From Miscanthus floridulus (taxonomy: Eukaryota > Streptophyta > Magnoliopsida > Poales > Poaceae): 64,000 bases of DNA. Made by a program: the position numbers and the translations under genes. The first letter of the stretch is position 1, and each line of letters starts with the position of its first letter. Shown here piece after piece: positions 34,626 to 45,990 of this stretch. The DNA lies in the NCBI RefSeq assembly GCF_019320115.1, contig NC_089591.1, positions 21,554,502-21,618,501 on the forward strand, given 5' to 3'. Under the pieces are notes generated by a model. The model saw nothing but the letters and a program-made list of their open reading frames with translations, ran no database searches and was not told where the DNA came from.

Positions 34626-35213
34626 TGATCTCAAAAGCTTGCCTTGTGCTATCCAAACCACTACCTTTTGTGATATTCTAGTGGTTTGTGAGTTTCCTAA
34701 TGTATTCCCAGATGAGTTACCAGGTTTACCACCTGATAGGGATGTGGAATTTAAGATTGAGTTAGTGCTAGGTATGGCACCTATCTCAAGAAGACCCTAT
34801 AGAATGCCACCAAATGAGTTAGCTGAACTTAAAATTCAGTTACAAGAACTATTCGACAAAGGTCTCATTCAACCTAGTTCGTCTCCATGGGGATGTCCTG
34901 CTTTGTTTGTAAAGAAGAAGGACAAGCTTTGAGAATGTGTGTGGATTATAGGCCACTTAATGTTGTGACTATTAAGACCAAGTATCCTTTGCCTCGTATC
35001 GATATCTTGTTCGATCAGTTGGCAAAAGCAAAGGTATTCTCCAAGATTGACTTGTGGTCAGGCTATCATCAAATAAAGATTAGGCCAGAGGATATACCAA
35101 AAACCACTTTCTCCACTAGGTATGGCTTGTACGAGTATTTGGTCATGTCTTTTGGACTGACCAATGCTCTTGCCTACTTCATGTACTTGATGAATTCGGT
35201 ATTCATGTTGTAG
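34626..35213 (+). pseudogene. Reverse transcriptase, N-terminal half only
   Basis: Two overlapping open frames (34639-34932 and 34887-35213) carry the linker ([20 protein letters not shown]), the N-terminal block with [20 protein letters not shown], then [25 protein letters not shown] and [17 protein letters not shown]. The sequence stops at NSVFM, before the FxDD catalytic site, and changes directly into LTR sequence at 35214. This is a truncation by recombination, with one frameshift at about 34925. Confidence 0.88.
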
Positions 35214-35501
35214 ATGTTGGTTTCAAACTTTTAATTTGCTTCTGCTACTATCTTTCCTAGAACTTGGTTTGTAAGAACTGTAATTTGTACTCTGATGGAT
35301 GAACTGTATTTGTGAACTTTTTGTAACGTGTGACATGTATGTTGAATCATGTACGATCTTGGTTGTATGTTGATAGGATAATCGAGACCCTTCGTGGTAC
35401 TCGACGGACTACCTGCTTTATATGGGCTCAAGTAAGATAGTGCGACCACTTACGGGCTGCTATTGTACTTGTGCTCTTATAAATTGGACTATTACGCTAC
35501 A
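35214..35501 (+). mobile_element. Family X LTR terminus fragment (288 bp)
   Basis: It matches the last 280 or so bases of the LTR ending at 30842, including the TCGTGGTACTCGACGGAC-type block and the TATAAATTGG terminus, and ends CTACA before a primer site. Its left side joins RT sequence directly. It is therefore the 3' remnant of a second 5' LTR and proves a chimeric join rather than a simple insertion. Confidence 0.85.
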
Positions 35502-35503
35502 GC

Positions 35504-35515
35504 TGGCATTAGAGC
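35504..35515 (+). other. Primer binding site, second plus X interior
   Basis: TGGCATTAGAGC lies two bases after the LTR terminus. It differs from the initiator-Met-tRNA site at two positions, both transitions. Confidence 0.75.
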
Positions 35516-36370
35516 AAGATTCAACATTAATTGCCACATGTGTATTTAAAACAAAGGTTTTTGATTTCCAAAACCAGTTTTTAGCAACTTATAGCTATAG
35601 ATATAGGTGTTTAAAACCTAGAGTTTGAATCTAAAGTGTGCTAGTGATCACTTCCCTTTATGCCCAGTTAAGGACTTCAGTTGGCTAAGTAAGTACTAAC
35701 TTGGGGGTTTTCAATTTTATCGTCCATACGGTGTGATATTGTATGAATGCCATTCACTTGAGTGGTAATGTATGGATCAAATGCCTCTACACCCAAGGTA
35801 AGATGCCACTCATCATCACAGTGGCATGACCGCAAGATGTGAGCGTGTGGTCTATGGGGAGAGTTAGCTTTGATATTGAAGTATATATATATCTCAAATA
35901 TATATGGAGGTATTTAATTGTGGGTAAGCTTTGATATGGCTATATATGCATATTTATATGTATATATAGGGCGTATTTACTCTCACGTAGCTTTGATACG
36001 GAAGTATATATATCGGTATATATATGGAGGTATTTAGCTTGCAACCTAGAGCCCTAGATTTTCATTTCTACATATATACCTGTGGGGTTGGGCTTGAAAT
36101 AAAATTCTTGTGTAGGTACGCTAACAACAAAACAGTGTAGCCCGACTAGCTACGTTATATATGAGAGAACGTTTATATGCCACCATGTATGCTGTTAGAA
36201 GTTTAATTTTCCTAAGTTTGTGAGGATGTATGAAACGTACATGCATCATGATCAATCATTCATTACACACTTGCATTGTTTGTCCCCTTATAAGTCACTT
36301 ATTTCGGTTAAGTAACTCTTTTCTATTATAACGTTGTTCTCACGAGAGTTCCATCATTTTGTTGGAATAT
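35516..36370 (+). mobile_element. Leader of second X interior with tandem repeats
   Basis: Collinear with 30857-31704. The three GCTTTGATA / TATATATA units recur at 35868-36030. No coding sequence is seen. Confidence 0.7.
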
Positions 36371-36699
36371 ATGGTAGCATCAACTAGGAGTGAGACTTTC
36401 CAAGAAATGTTTGGTACCCCTACCCTACTTTGGAGGGTCCTACATTATGCGGGATATACCGAACCACCTCTCTATTCATGGAATGAGGTATACCTAGAAG
36501 GATAGACATGGTATGAGGTGTAGCTAACCATACCAGCTTGTACCCAAGCACCCTATGCCAGGAGTGGAAGGTGGATTCCGAAGGGAAAACTCCTTGGGAA
36601 GCTGCTCAAGTAGTTACTTTTGAGGTGCTGAGCCAAATATGTCAGCAACACAGGGATGATGCTATCTCCAACCTCGACAGCAAGCACGCTAAAGAGTAG
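36371..36699 (+). pseudogene. Extra ORF with large internal deletion
   Basis: The ATG at 36371 (MVASTRSE) opens the same N-terminal region as 31705 (TPTLLWRVLHYAGY, EPPLYSWNEVYLE). At about 36655 the sequence jumps from the CAGGGATGA of the N-terminal part to the AISNLDSKHAKE ending. About 720 bases of the coiled-coil middle are lost. A GGATGA motif is present at both corresponding sites in the longer copy, so the deletion has short-repeat ends. Confidence 0.65.
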
Positions 36700-37072
36700 A
36701 GCAGTCTAGTGACTAGTTCAATGCACTAGATATATCCCTACTATCTTTGGAACGGACTTGTAGTTTGAACTTCAGTACTCATGATGTAACTTCAGTGTAA
36801 TATTGGTACTCTACATGTTAATCCAGTGATGGGTGAACTTTGACGAAATTCTAGTTTGTTTCACTGGTGAAAAATGACATGAATGTTAACATGTTGTGAG
36901 TACGATAAGTGATCAAATTGGTGATGTTATGTTGCGAGAATGAATTATTGTGCCTCTATTTTATTCTATGAATCAAATATTCTCTCTAGTAATTTTAGTT
37001 GAGCATGATTACACAATTCATCTACAATTTCTTGACATCATCTAATAATCACTTATTGTTGCAACCTTGCTG
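36700..37072 (+). other. Spacer between extra ORF and gag (second interior)
   Basis: Collinear with 32753-33124. AT-rich, with no ORF or signal identified. Confidence 0.5.
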
Positions 37073-37812
37073 ATGACTCGCACTCAGTGCTAGACTAGAC
37101 ACCAACCAAGGTGGCAATGATGGTGACTTACCACCACCACCGTCACCTTCTAGCGAATGAGTTTTTTGCACAGTTCCTAGGAAATCAAAGAGCAATGGAG
37201 GATACACTACACCTCATTGCATAGAACACCACTCACATCAAGGGCTAGAACCAAATCAGTACAGTACATTCAAGGTCTTTCTAGAGACTAAGCCTCCTAT
37301 CTTTAAAGAAGCAGAAGAACCGCTCTAGGCTAATGAGTGGTTGAACACTATTGAATAGACAGTTATGTCTGTTGAGGGTCACCAAAATGATCAAGGCCAA
37401 GTATGCATCGCATCAACTACAAGGGCCTGCAGGTATCTGGTGGACTCATTATTTGTCTGCCTTACCTGCTAGGGCAAATGTTACCTAGGAGCAATTCAAG
37501 ATAGCCTTTAGGGGGCATCATATACCCCTAGGGCTGAGTTTATGAAGCTGACATAGGGAACAAAGACTCTCACCAAGTATATGCATGCATTCAACAACTT
37601 GTCCAAATATGCCCCAGGGTTTGTTGACATAGAAGAAAAGAAGATAGAAAGCTTCAAGAGAGGCCTTGGCACCAAGCTAATGAGGACTATGGCCAACTCA
37701 AGATGTGCTACATACAATGAGTTTGTTAGTGATGCCTTAACCCAGGAGGACCAGAACAACTTGCACACAGCAGCAAAGAGCCACAAAAGAGCTGCTAAGG
37801 CAGGTGCCTTAG
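37073..37812 (+). pseudogene. gag remnant, N-terminal part, split by a Y element
   Basis: The ATG at 37073 (MTRTQC) begins a decayed gag. The conserved part at 37581-37812 reads YMHAFNNLSKYAPGFVD, KIESFKRGLGTKLMRTMA and CATYNEFVSDAL. The reading is cut at 37812 by the Y element and resumes at 45668 with the basic, glutamine-rich stretch and the zinc knuckle. There are stops throughout the first 400 bases. Confidence 0.8.
37808..37812. repeat. Target-site duplication CTTAG (left)
   Basis: CTTAG precedes TGTAATACCC and is repeated exactly at 45663-45667 after GTGCTACA. The uninterrupted gag at 33890 shows this site once, which confirms the insertion point. Confidence 0.9.
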
Positions 37813-39482
37813 TGTAATACCCTAAAATTTACTTCTTTTCAAATATAGCTAAAATGATTTAATTCTATATTTATGTGCTCATGAAAACATAGGAAATAAA
37901 AGTTTTCATTAATTTAAAATTCATTATAAGGAGTAGCAACATGGTTGTGCATACATGCCATTACATTTGATTTATTTGGTTGAGTAGTTTGATTAAAATT
38001 CAAAATAGTTTAAATTGCTTTTGGGGGATGAGTTTGAAATTAGCTTTGAAATAAAAGAAAAGAAAATTGAAAATAAAAGTGTTTAAAAAGTTATAAAATT
38101 TATTTTTGGAAAACTTACCAAAATTTCTCATTTCTATTTGAATGAAAAGTATATTTGAAACTCTATTTGAATTTGATTTGGTTTTTAAAACAAAATAGAA
38201 AAAAATTGGAAAATGGAAAGTTTTTTCCCACTCAATCTGGCCCGCTCGATCTTGTTTCCCTGGCAGCCCATCTCCTTTATCTCTCAAAGCCTGCAGCGCC
38301 GCATCGCCCGTCCCCATTCCTAGTGGCCCGATCCCGAGCCAGCCCAGGCATTTTCTCCTCTCTAGCTTCCAACTAAGCGGCCCAAGTCATGGCATAGTAG
38401 CCCGTGCGGCGCATCTCCTCCCTCTCTCTTACGCCGACAGGTGAGGACACCCTGTTAGGTCTGTCTCCCACCTTTGTCGTGTCCTACCTGGACTCGCAAG
38501 GTGTCCGCATCCTGCCCCACTGTCGTGCCTTGGTCTTGGCGTGCACACCATGCCTAGGCCCTATATAACTTAGCCCAAGGTGCTTCGCTCCCATCTCGAG
38601 CAACCGCCATTGAGCCAAACCCTAGTGCAGCCGTCCGCCTCAAGTTCACAGTGTCGTCGTTGATGCCATCTGCCCCCATTGCACTGCACGTTGTCTCATC
38701 TCGCTCTGCGCCATGGTAAGTTGACTAGCCAAGTTCGCCTCGCTCTCCTCTACCTCCTGGTGCTTTTGGTTCACTTCGTTGAGGCCCTTAGGATGTTTTA
38801 CGTGAACTCCAGTGAGGCCGAGCTCACCCGGCCATGGCCTCTGCCATCGGGTTCACTGTTCTAGTGGCGCATAACCTCCCCAAATGTCCTTAGCCGTCCA
38901 ATCTTAGATGAACCGCCTAGATTAGAACCCCACATACCCCTTCATAACCCATCCATGAGCACAATGTAGACTAGGTCCACAGCTCCGGTCCACCACCGAC
39001 GCACCATCTCCAGCCAATCCTACTTCACCACATCATCCTCTGACCAGGTCAGCGCCGACAACCAATGCACTTTTGCAAAAGAGACCCTAGTGTTTTGCAA
39101 AATTAACCCGCCGTCTACCTCAGTTCAGAACTAATTCTAACCGTGCCCCTGTTTTTTTATGTTTTAGCCCCTGTATTTTTCCAAAAATGAGGCCAGGTCC
39201 ATTAGGCATTTTAAATTTGGGTTTTAATTATTTTTAATATGAAATTGATTTCAAAATATTTACAAAATTGCCACTATCTTCATTAGGCCATATTTTCTCC
39301 ATTTTAACTCCGATTTGACCCGTTCAAATTGTGTTATGTTTGTATTTATGTTGTCTACATGTTCATACCACTATTAGATATGTTTTCAACTTTTAAAATT
39401 CATGGTTAGATTTAATCTATTATTTTATTAAAAGAAATCTTGTTTAAATTATATCTTCTATGTTTTAGCTCTGATTTGACTG
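37813..39482 (+). mobile_element. Y element 5' LTR, truncated
   Basis: It matches 42206-43871 of the 3' LTR closely, including the T/A-rich first 400 bases, the TATATAA at 38563-38568, and the GC-rich block 38230-39060. The match ends at CTGATTTGAC, after which interior sequence begins. A CCATGGTAAGTTGAC motif at about 38712 resembles a splice donor. Confidence 0.85.
38563..38568 (+). promoter_or_regulatory. Candidate TATA box of Y LTR
   Basis: TATATAA in a GC-rich context, repeated at 42957-42963 in the 3' LTR. It is the best promoter candidate for family Y. Confidence 0.55.
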
Positions 39483-39527
39483 TTCAACCTTGTCTCTATT
39501 TTGAATCCTCTCTCTTTGTCTAAATAG

Positions 39528-40274
39528 ATGGGTTGTAATGAGGAGACCACCAGCATCAGAGGTTAGGAAGACCAGGCTACGTTGTCCTTGATTGCATTTG
39601 ACAAGGAGAAGCTTTTAGCAATGCAACACCAAGTATTAGAAGGTATGACTCAACATGGGAGTTCCCAACAGTGCTTGCCACAAGGTCAAACCAACATACC
39701 AAATGGAATAGTGAAGAGACTAGTGGTAGAAGCTTAGAAGAAGATGAAGTCAAATGAAGGTGTTCATAGTAAGACACTTGGAAGTCAGAATCCAAGCCAG
39801 TGTTGTAAACATTATGGTTTTCTCTGTCTTCAGAACAAGACTAAGAAGATGGAAGTCAAGGTGGACCTGAGTTGTGCAGCTAATGAGGATAAGAAGGGGA
39901 AGGTAGTCTCGCCAGAGCCAGAATTGGGAAGCAATCAACATTTGAGTTCTACTACATTGTTACATCCAGCTCCAATACCTAGTCAGATAAACTCAGACTC
40001 CAAAGAGTTAGAAGTTTCTCAAGCTAAGATTTCTCCACTCTTTCCACATGAGGTATGCATAGATGGGTGGACAATCACCTATAAGGAGTTTCAACCCCAA
40101 AAGATGAAGCGAGCTAGAAAGCAGTCCAGTCAAACAAAGATGAACCTTTAGAGTCAGCAAGTTGACAACACACTAAGCAACAATTCTGTGGAGTATGACA
40201 TCATAAAAGATCCAGCTAAGAGAAAGTGTTATCATTGCCAACAAGAAGGACATTATATTAAATTTTGCCCATAG
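39528..40274 (+). pseudogene. gag-like ORF with CCHC zinc knuckle (family Y)
   Basis: A single frame from ATG 39528 (MGCNEETTS) to TAG 40272-40274, about 248 codons, interrupted only by in-frame stops and not by frameshifts. The longest open stretch is 39744-40151, lysine/serine-rich, with a DGWTITYKEF segment. Near the end is CYHCQQEGHYIKFC, a complete C-x2-C-x4-H-x4-C zinc knuckle as found in the nucleocapsid part of Gag. I see no capsid-type core. It is absent from the other Y interior at 53114-55120. It could be a Y-specific gag or one captured from another family. Confidence 0.65.
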
Positions 40275-42191
40275 AAGAAGTCATGCTAGGCTACCCAAGA
40301 TCAACAAAGTGGAAGATGTGTTGCTCTCATTGTCATGCAAGGGATGGTACCCTAGATGCTTTCACAATCACCCCTTAGTTAAGAAATAGGAGTTTGGGCC
40401 CTATATGTAATAAAACAATGGTATCGCAAGTTGAGTCAATGATTGAGTTGTGCACCATTATTGCTTTGTTGATTTGTCATTATGCTTATGCTTGTTTTAA
40501 ATCTTGGTAATGATTGCAATGATCTTGTTGGGTGTTCCCACAATTTCATTTAGTTCATAGGCCTAAGGTATAAGGATTAATGAAATAAATAGTTGAGTTT
40601 TGGTTATCTCCTGTTTCCTCTATCCGGTCTTTTCGGAGCAGTCTGCACTCATCAGCTTATATCTCTGTTTTTATACTACCAAAAATCATGACAAAATTCT
40701 GGACAATAGTAGACTTCAAAATCTTTCTATGACTGCAAGAATTTCCCTCATATCTATTTTCGTTATGGAGTTATGAAAATCACAAGACGATACAACCGCA
40801 CTGTCTGAAAATGGGAACAGTTTCTGTTGTGCACTATTTTCGACCAAGTTAACTAGTGCAATTTGGAAAAGTAAACTATAAGGAAGTTGTGGAGAATTTT
40901 ATAAGCTTTCCAACAGTGTAAGCTACAACTTCATTGGGTTAATGGATTGAGAGTTATGACTGTTTTACCGCGTTGCTGTTTTTTTCATCCCGCGAGGAAT
41001 TTCTGATTTCTTGCCTTTGCCCATATACAAGAGTATCATTGGAATGTCAGAATGTCTTGATACTAATTAGCTCATATGGAAGAAGGTGTAAGCTACCCTT
41101 TTTGTGTCCCCTACTTTATCTTTTCTTAAGGGGGCTAGCCAAGTTGAAGGAGTTGCAAGATGAAGGTTTCATACATTCTAGTGGAAGCATAGGTTATGAC
41201 TCTAGATGAGAAGTCACTATTAAGCGCAGGTATCTTTGCTAAAGATGTGCTGCTTGTCGGATCAAGGAGCTCGGGTGTTTTCCCATATTGGTTATCACTT
41301 CAAGTTATTATCAATTGGGAGTTCAATTTTCAACATACCCAGGATAAGTTGGCTTGGATGATGTAGGAAGGAGATATTGGACATCTATAGTGATTCAATG
41401 GAGACTCAGAACATCTCAATGATTTACCAAGTTAGAAAGTGAGCTTTGGTGGAAGGAAGTTATCTTCTTAGTTCAAATATCTCTAGTTTTAGAATTATGG
41501 AGAAGAAACTCAGAAATTTAGTGAGGGTTGAATTAGAACCTACCCAAGGATGCAGGTGTGACTCGGAGCTACCTTGGGATAATGAGATTCTATTAGAGGA
41601 TCATTGGAGGCATTATAATCTTGACATAAATAGTGACATCAACATGGATGGTAGGAATCTAAAGGACATCAATACTAAGTTGGGAATGAGCTTTTATCGT
41701 GGACCAAAATTGTTTATGACTTTGAAAAGTGCTATCACTTCGAGGAGCAAAGTCATTACCGATGCCCTTAGCAACATAGAATTATGCTAAGAAGGTTCGG
41801 GTGACACCAAGGACTAAAAATTGTATTCTAGGCTTGAGCAACTTAACTGGAATCATTAATGTTTGGAAGAATGGTGGTAAATTCTCCTTCTGACCAAGAG
41901 ATTCGTAAGGTTCCGTTGGAAGGTGAATATTTTAAGAAGAAGAATTGATATTATGGACAAAAAAGGAAAGGTGGCCTAGTGATTGGAGTTACCTAAGAAT
42001 TGTTTGGAGTGCCTTTTAGAATCTTGGAATTAGTTTGCCAAGTTACTTGGGTAAGGTTATCATATGCAAAGCAAGGCGGGATCCTTATCAAGACGATGGA
42101 ACTACACGAGGAAGTAAAGAAGAATCCAAAGACAGGAATATCCCTATCTCCTAGTCGACGTCTTCCAAATCTGAGGGACAAGATTCAACTT
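40275..42191 (+). mobile_element. Family Y interior, decayed pol-like and 3' region
   Basis: From about 40420 it is homologous to 54860-53130 read in reverse, so this stretch is common to both Y interiors. A KLKELQDEGFIHSSGS stretch at about 41130-41190 resembles the RT N-terminal block, and a GYHF remnant follows near 41290. An open frame of 114 codons at 41446-41790 has no recognised domain. The last frame (42000-42205) reads KNPKTGISLSPSRRLPNLRD up to the LTR. No catalytic motif survives. Confidence 0.55.
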
Positions 42192-42205
42192 AAGGGGGGT
42201 AGAAT
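42192..42205 (+). other. Polypurine tract of Y element
   Basis: AAGGGGGGTAGAAT directly before the 3' LTR. The same tract, reversed, is at 53114-53129 in the minus-strand Y element. Confidence 0.85.
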
Positions 42206-45200
42206 TGTAACACCCTAAAATTTGCTTCTTTTGAAATATAGCTAAAATGATTTAATTCTGTATTTATGTGCTCATGAAAACATAGGAAAATAAAAATTTT
42301 CAATAATTTAAAATTCCTTATAAGGAGTAGCAACATGGTTGTGCATACATGCCAATGCATTTGATTTATTTGGTTGAGTAGTTTGATTAAAATTCAAAAT
42401 GGTTTAAATTGCTTTTGGGGGATGAGTTTGAAATTGGCTTTGAAATAAAAGAAAAGAAAATTTGAAAATAAAAGTGTTTAAAAAGTTTTAAAATTTATTT
42501 TTGGAAAACTTACCAAAATTTCTCATTTCTATTTGAATGAAAAGTATATTTGAAACTCCATTTGAATTTGATTTGGTTTTGAAAACAAAATAGAAAAAAT
42601 TTGGAAAATGGAAAGTCTTTTCCCACTCAATCTAGCCCGCTCATTCTTGTTTCCCCGGTAGCCCATATCCTTTCTCTCACGAAGCCTGCAGCGCCGCGTC
42701 GCCTGTCCCCGTTCCCAGCGACCCAATCCCGAGCCGCCCCAAGCATTTTCTTCTCTCTGGCTTCCAAACGAGTGGCCCAAGTCATGGCCCAGCTGCCCAT
42801 GCCACGCATCCCCTCCCTCTCTCGTTGCGCCAACAAGTGGGGCCACCCTATCAGGCCCGTCTCCCACCTTCGTCGTGTCCTGCCAGGACTCGCAAGGTGT
42901 CCGCATCTGCCCCACCACCACGCCTTGGTCTTTGCGTGCATGCCACGCCTAGGCCCTATATAACCTAGCCCAAGGTGCTCCACTCCCATCTTGTGCAACG
43001 ACCACCGAGCCGAACCTTAGCACAACCACCACCTCGAGTTCATAGCATCATCGTCGATGGCGTCCGCCCCATTGCACCGTGCGCTGTCTCCTCTCACTCC
43101 ACACCATGGTAAGTTGACTAGCCAATTTTGCCTCGCTTTCATCTACCCCCAATGCTTTTGGTTCACTCTGTCGAGGCCCTTAGGACGTTTTATGTGAACT
43201 CCCATGAGGACGAGCTCACTCTACCATGGCCTTCATCATTGGGTTCACTGTTCTGGTGGCACATAACCTCCCAAAACATCCTCAGCCGTTTGATCTTAGA
43301 TGAACTGCTAGATTAGAACCCCACATACCCCTTCATAACTGATCCATGAGCACAGTATAGACTAGGTCCACAGCTCCAGTCCACGACTATCGCACCATCT
43401 CCAACCAATCCTACTTCGCCATGTCATCCTCTGACCGGGTCAGCACCGATAGCCACCGCACTTTTGCAAAAGAGACCTCAGTGTTTTGCAAAATTAACCC
43501 ACCATCCACCTCAATTCTGAACTAATTCTAACCGTGCCCCTATTTTTTTATGTTTTGGCCCCTGTATTTTTCCAAAAATGAGGCTAGGTCCATTAGGCAT
43601 TTTAAATTCAGTTTTTAATTATTTTTAATACGAAATTGATTTCAAAATTTTTACAAAATTTCCTCTATCTTCATTAGGCCATATTTTCTACATTTTAACT
43701 TCGATTTGACCCGTTCAAATTGTGTTAGGTTATTTATGTTGTCTACATGTTCATACCACTGTTAGATATGTTTTCAACTTTTAAAATTCGTGGTTAGATT
43801 TAATCTATTATTTTATTAAAGGAAATCTTGTTTAAATCATATCTTCTATGTTTTAGCTCTGATTTGACCTATTCAAGTTGTGCTAGATTCATTACAACGA
43901 GATCTACTCATTAGTAACAATGTTTATCATGCCACTATTTCTAGAATTTCATGGTTTAAACTCTAACTTGAGTAATAATTATGCAACTAGATTTTATAAA
44001 TAAAATATAATTTGTTTTACTTTAGTTTTATAATCTAAATTTGATTTAATTCAATTTATATAAGCTTTTATATAGTTAAAACACATGAAGTTTATAGTTT
44101 TATATTTTCTCTTATGAGTAGATCTTTCAGAAGCCATTTCTTTTAAACTGTAGCTCTGATTAGCGTGCTTTTCACGACTGTGTGATCGTAGCAAGATGTA
44201 GATTTGTTTTACAAACTTTTCATCTTGTTTTTAAGTTTGGTGTTCTATTCTAATTTAGATCTATTGTTTGCTTCATGTATGATTGCATGGATGCTTGTTT
44301 GTTGCTTTTATGATCATGTCCAGTCGGTGAGCTATACGTGGTGAATCAAGAAGCGGATCTTTGAAGTTTTGGACTAGAAGAAGGATCTGAGTTTAAGGCA
44401 AGTATAGCATGGGATCTTCCTTGTTGTCCTATACACCTTTAATCATTTTATTCATGCTGCATGTGTCTACCTTGACTACCACTAAGGATATCCTAGTCTT
44501 TTGTACTTGTACCTTGATACCTTTGGGTTATTGCATTGGGTAGCTTTGCTAGTGCTCAACTAAAGCCATGATCTTATAACTTGACTAATGGTATATGCAA
44601 TAAATGTTAAAAGATGCTTTTTAGCAACATGGAATCAGGGGGTAGAGCATTGGGCTATTTTTATGGTGCTCTAGATTCCTCTCCCTAAGGACTTATCTGT
44701 AAGTGATCATCCATGACTTATAGTATAGCTATGAGGGCTACATGGCTCTAGCTTTAGCTTAGTATGAGGACCTTTTCTAGCTTGTTAGTGGTTACCTTTA
44801 TTGGCTGTAAGAATGGCTTGCAGAATTGGGTATAGGACAGCCTCTGTCCCCTTGTGTATAGGCTACATGTCATTATGCCATTGGGAAGGGGGGGTTCCTA
44901 CATCTGTTTGCCGAGTGAATCTAATGGCCCTAAGTTGGTAGACGAACCTTTGAAAGGCTTCATAGTGAACCCTACTGACCTTCCTTGGAAGTGGGTTAAG
45001 AGATTAGCTACCTTGGGCGAAAGGGTAAATCATGTCTCAGAGTGAAAGTGTACAACCTCTGCAGAGTGTAAAACTAGTATATCAGCCGTGCTCACGGTCA
45101 TGAGCAGCCATGGAACCCTTATGGAATATATGATGAACACTAATGATACGGATGATGAAGATGCTCATTAATGATTACTGTTTATGCTATTCATTATTCA

Positions 45201-45662
45201 TGTTTACCTGATCATGTGTTTATGTCGGCTTTGTGAACAAACTTGTTGCCACCCAATCGCTAAAAGATGACTCATTAAAAGCTAATCGTAGTTAAACTAG
45301 TGTTAGCCTTTTGAGCCTCATGAACCCATGTTATATTAGTTGAGTACAACATGTACTTATGCTTGCTTTACTTTTTAAATCTTTGGATAACAATCCCAGA
45401 TGGGTACCAGATTGCTAGAGTTTGGAGGAATTAGGCTTGTGATCAACCAGTTAGTTGTCCTTGTGGAATTGGAGTCTTCACCTAAAGATCGGAGTTGTCT
45501 TTCCGCTGTTTGCTATCTAAGGTTATATTCTCTATACTAAGTATGTTATTTATTGAGCATTGTCTTTCGATATTACCCTTATTTGTAGCTATATGTGAGA
45601 TTTGACTTCCTGGGCTCACATATGGTGTGTATCTAGTTTTGTTCTTAAAACTGAGTGCTACA
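42206..45662 (+). mobile_element. Y element 3' LTR (3.46 kb)
   Basis: It starts TGTAACACCCTAAAA and ends GTGCTACA. It contains TATATAA at 42957-42963, a GC-rich block at 42620-43450, a CCATGGTAAGTTGAC motif near 43105, and about 2.7 kb between the TATA box and the end. Large overlapping open frames in the GC-rich block occur on both strands (42529-42998) and do not agree with the other Y LTRs, so I do not call them genes. Confidence 0.88.
42957..42963 (+). promoter_or_regulatory. Candidate TATA box of Y 3' LTR
   Basis: TATATAA in the same context as 38563. From here transcription would run out of the 3' LTR into the X gag remnant. Confidence 0.5.
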
Positions 45663-45667
45663 CTTAG
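45663..45667. repeat. Target-site duplication CTTAG (right)
   Basis: An exact copy of 37808-37812. Confidence 0.9.
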
Positions 45668-45990
45668 TGTCATCTCAGTCTAGAGCTCTAGTGGTAGCTT
45701 GGTCACAGTTCCATCTTCCAGCGCCTAAGTTTAGGCCTCCTCAGCAGAAAGCCCAGGTCAGCCGACCTCAGAAGGTGTTACGCAAGGCATTCACCATTGC
45801 CCTGCCCAAGGGTAACGCAGGCCAAGGAAGCTCAGCAGGGCCAAGAAGTGACCAATTGTGCTTGAATTGCAATCAGATGAGTCACTGGTCCAAGGATTAC
45901 CCCTATCCCAAGAGGAATGGAAATCAAAACTAGGGTAGTCAGAAGCAGGCCAATCCTAAGGCACGTTCTGGGTATGTGCATTATACAAAT
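45668..45990 (+). pseudogene. gag remnant, C-terminal part with zinc knuckle
   Basis: This is the continuation of the gag at 37073-37812. The frame 45655-45933 reads FRPPQQKAQVSRPQK, then FTIALPKGNAGQGSS, and ends in a knuckle CLNCNQMSHWSKDYPYPK. The last zinc ligand is tyrosine instead of cysteine, whereas the other X copies have lost the second cysteine. Zinc binding should therefore be impaired. The protease follows. Confidence 0.8.

Larger units (their letters stand above)
37813..45662 (+). mobile_element. Family Y element, plus strand (7.85 kb)
   Basis: It begins TGTAATACCC, ends GAGTGCTACA and is flanked by an exact CTTAG duplication. Its layout is a truncated 5' LTR (37813-39482), an interior (39483-42205) and a full 3' LTR (42206-45662). 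The 5' LTR has lost its last 1.8 kb together with the primer site, so this copy can no longer start reverse transcription. The interior keeps a gag-like ORF and a faint RT trace but no recognisable RNase H or integrase. It inserted into an X gag and is therefore younger than that X element. Confidence 0.9.

Noticed and set aside
42529..42998. Three overlapping frames of 120-130 codons around the Y LTR TATA region
   Set aside because: The equivalent frames at 38000-38376 are broken, and the two strands compete. There is no recognisable domain; this is a composition effect.
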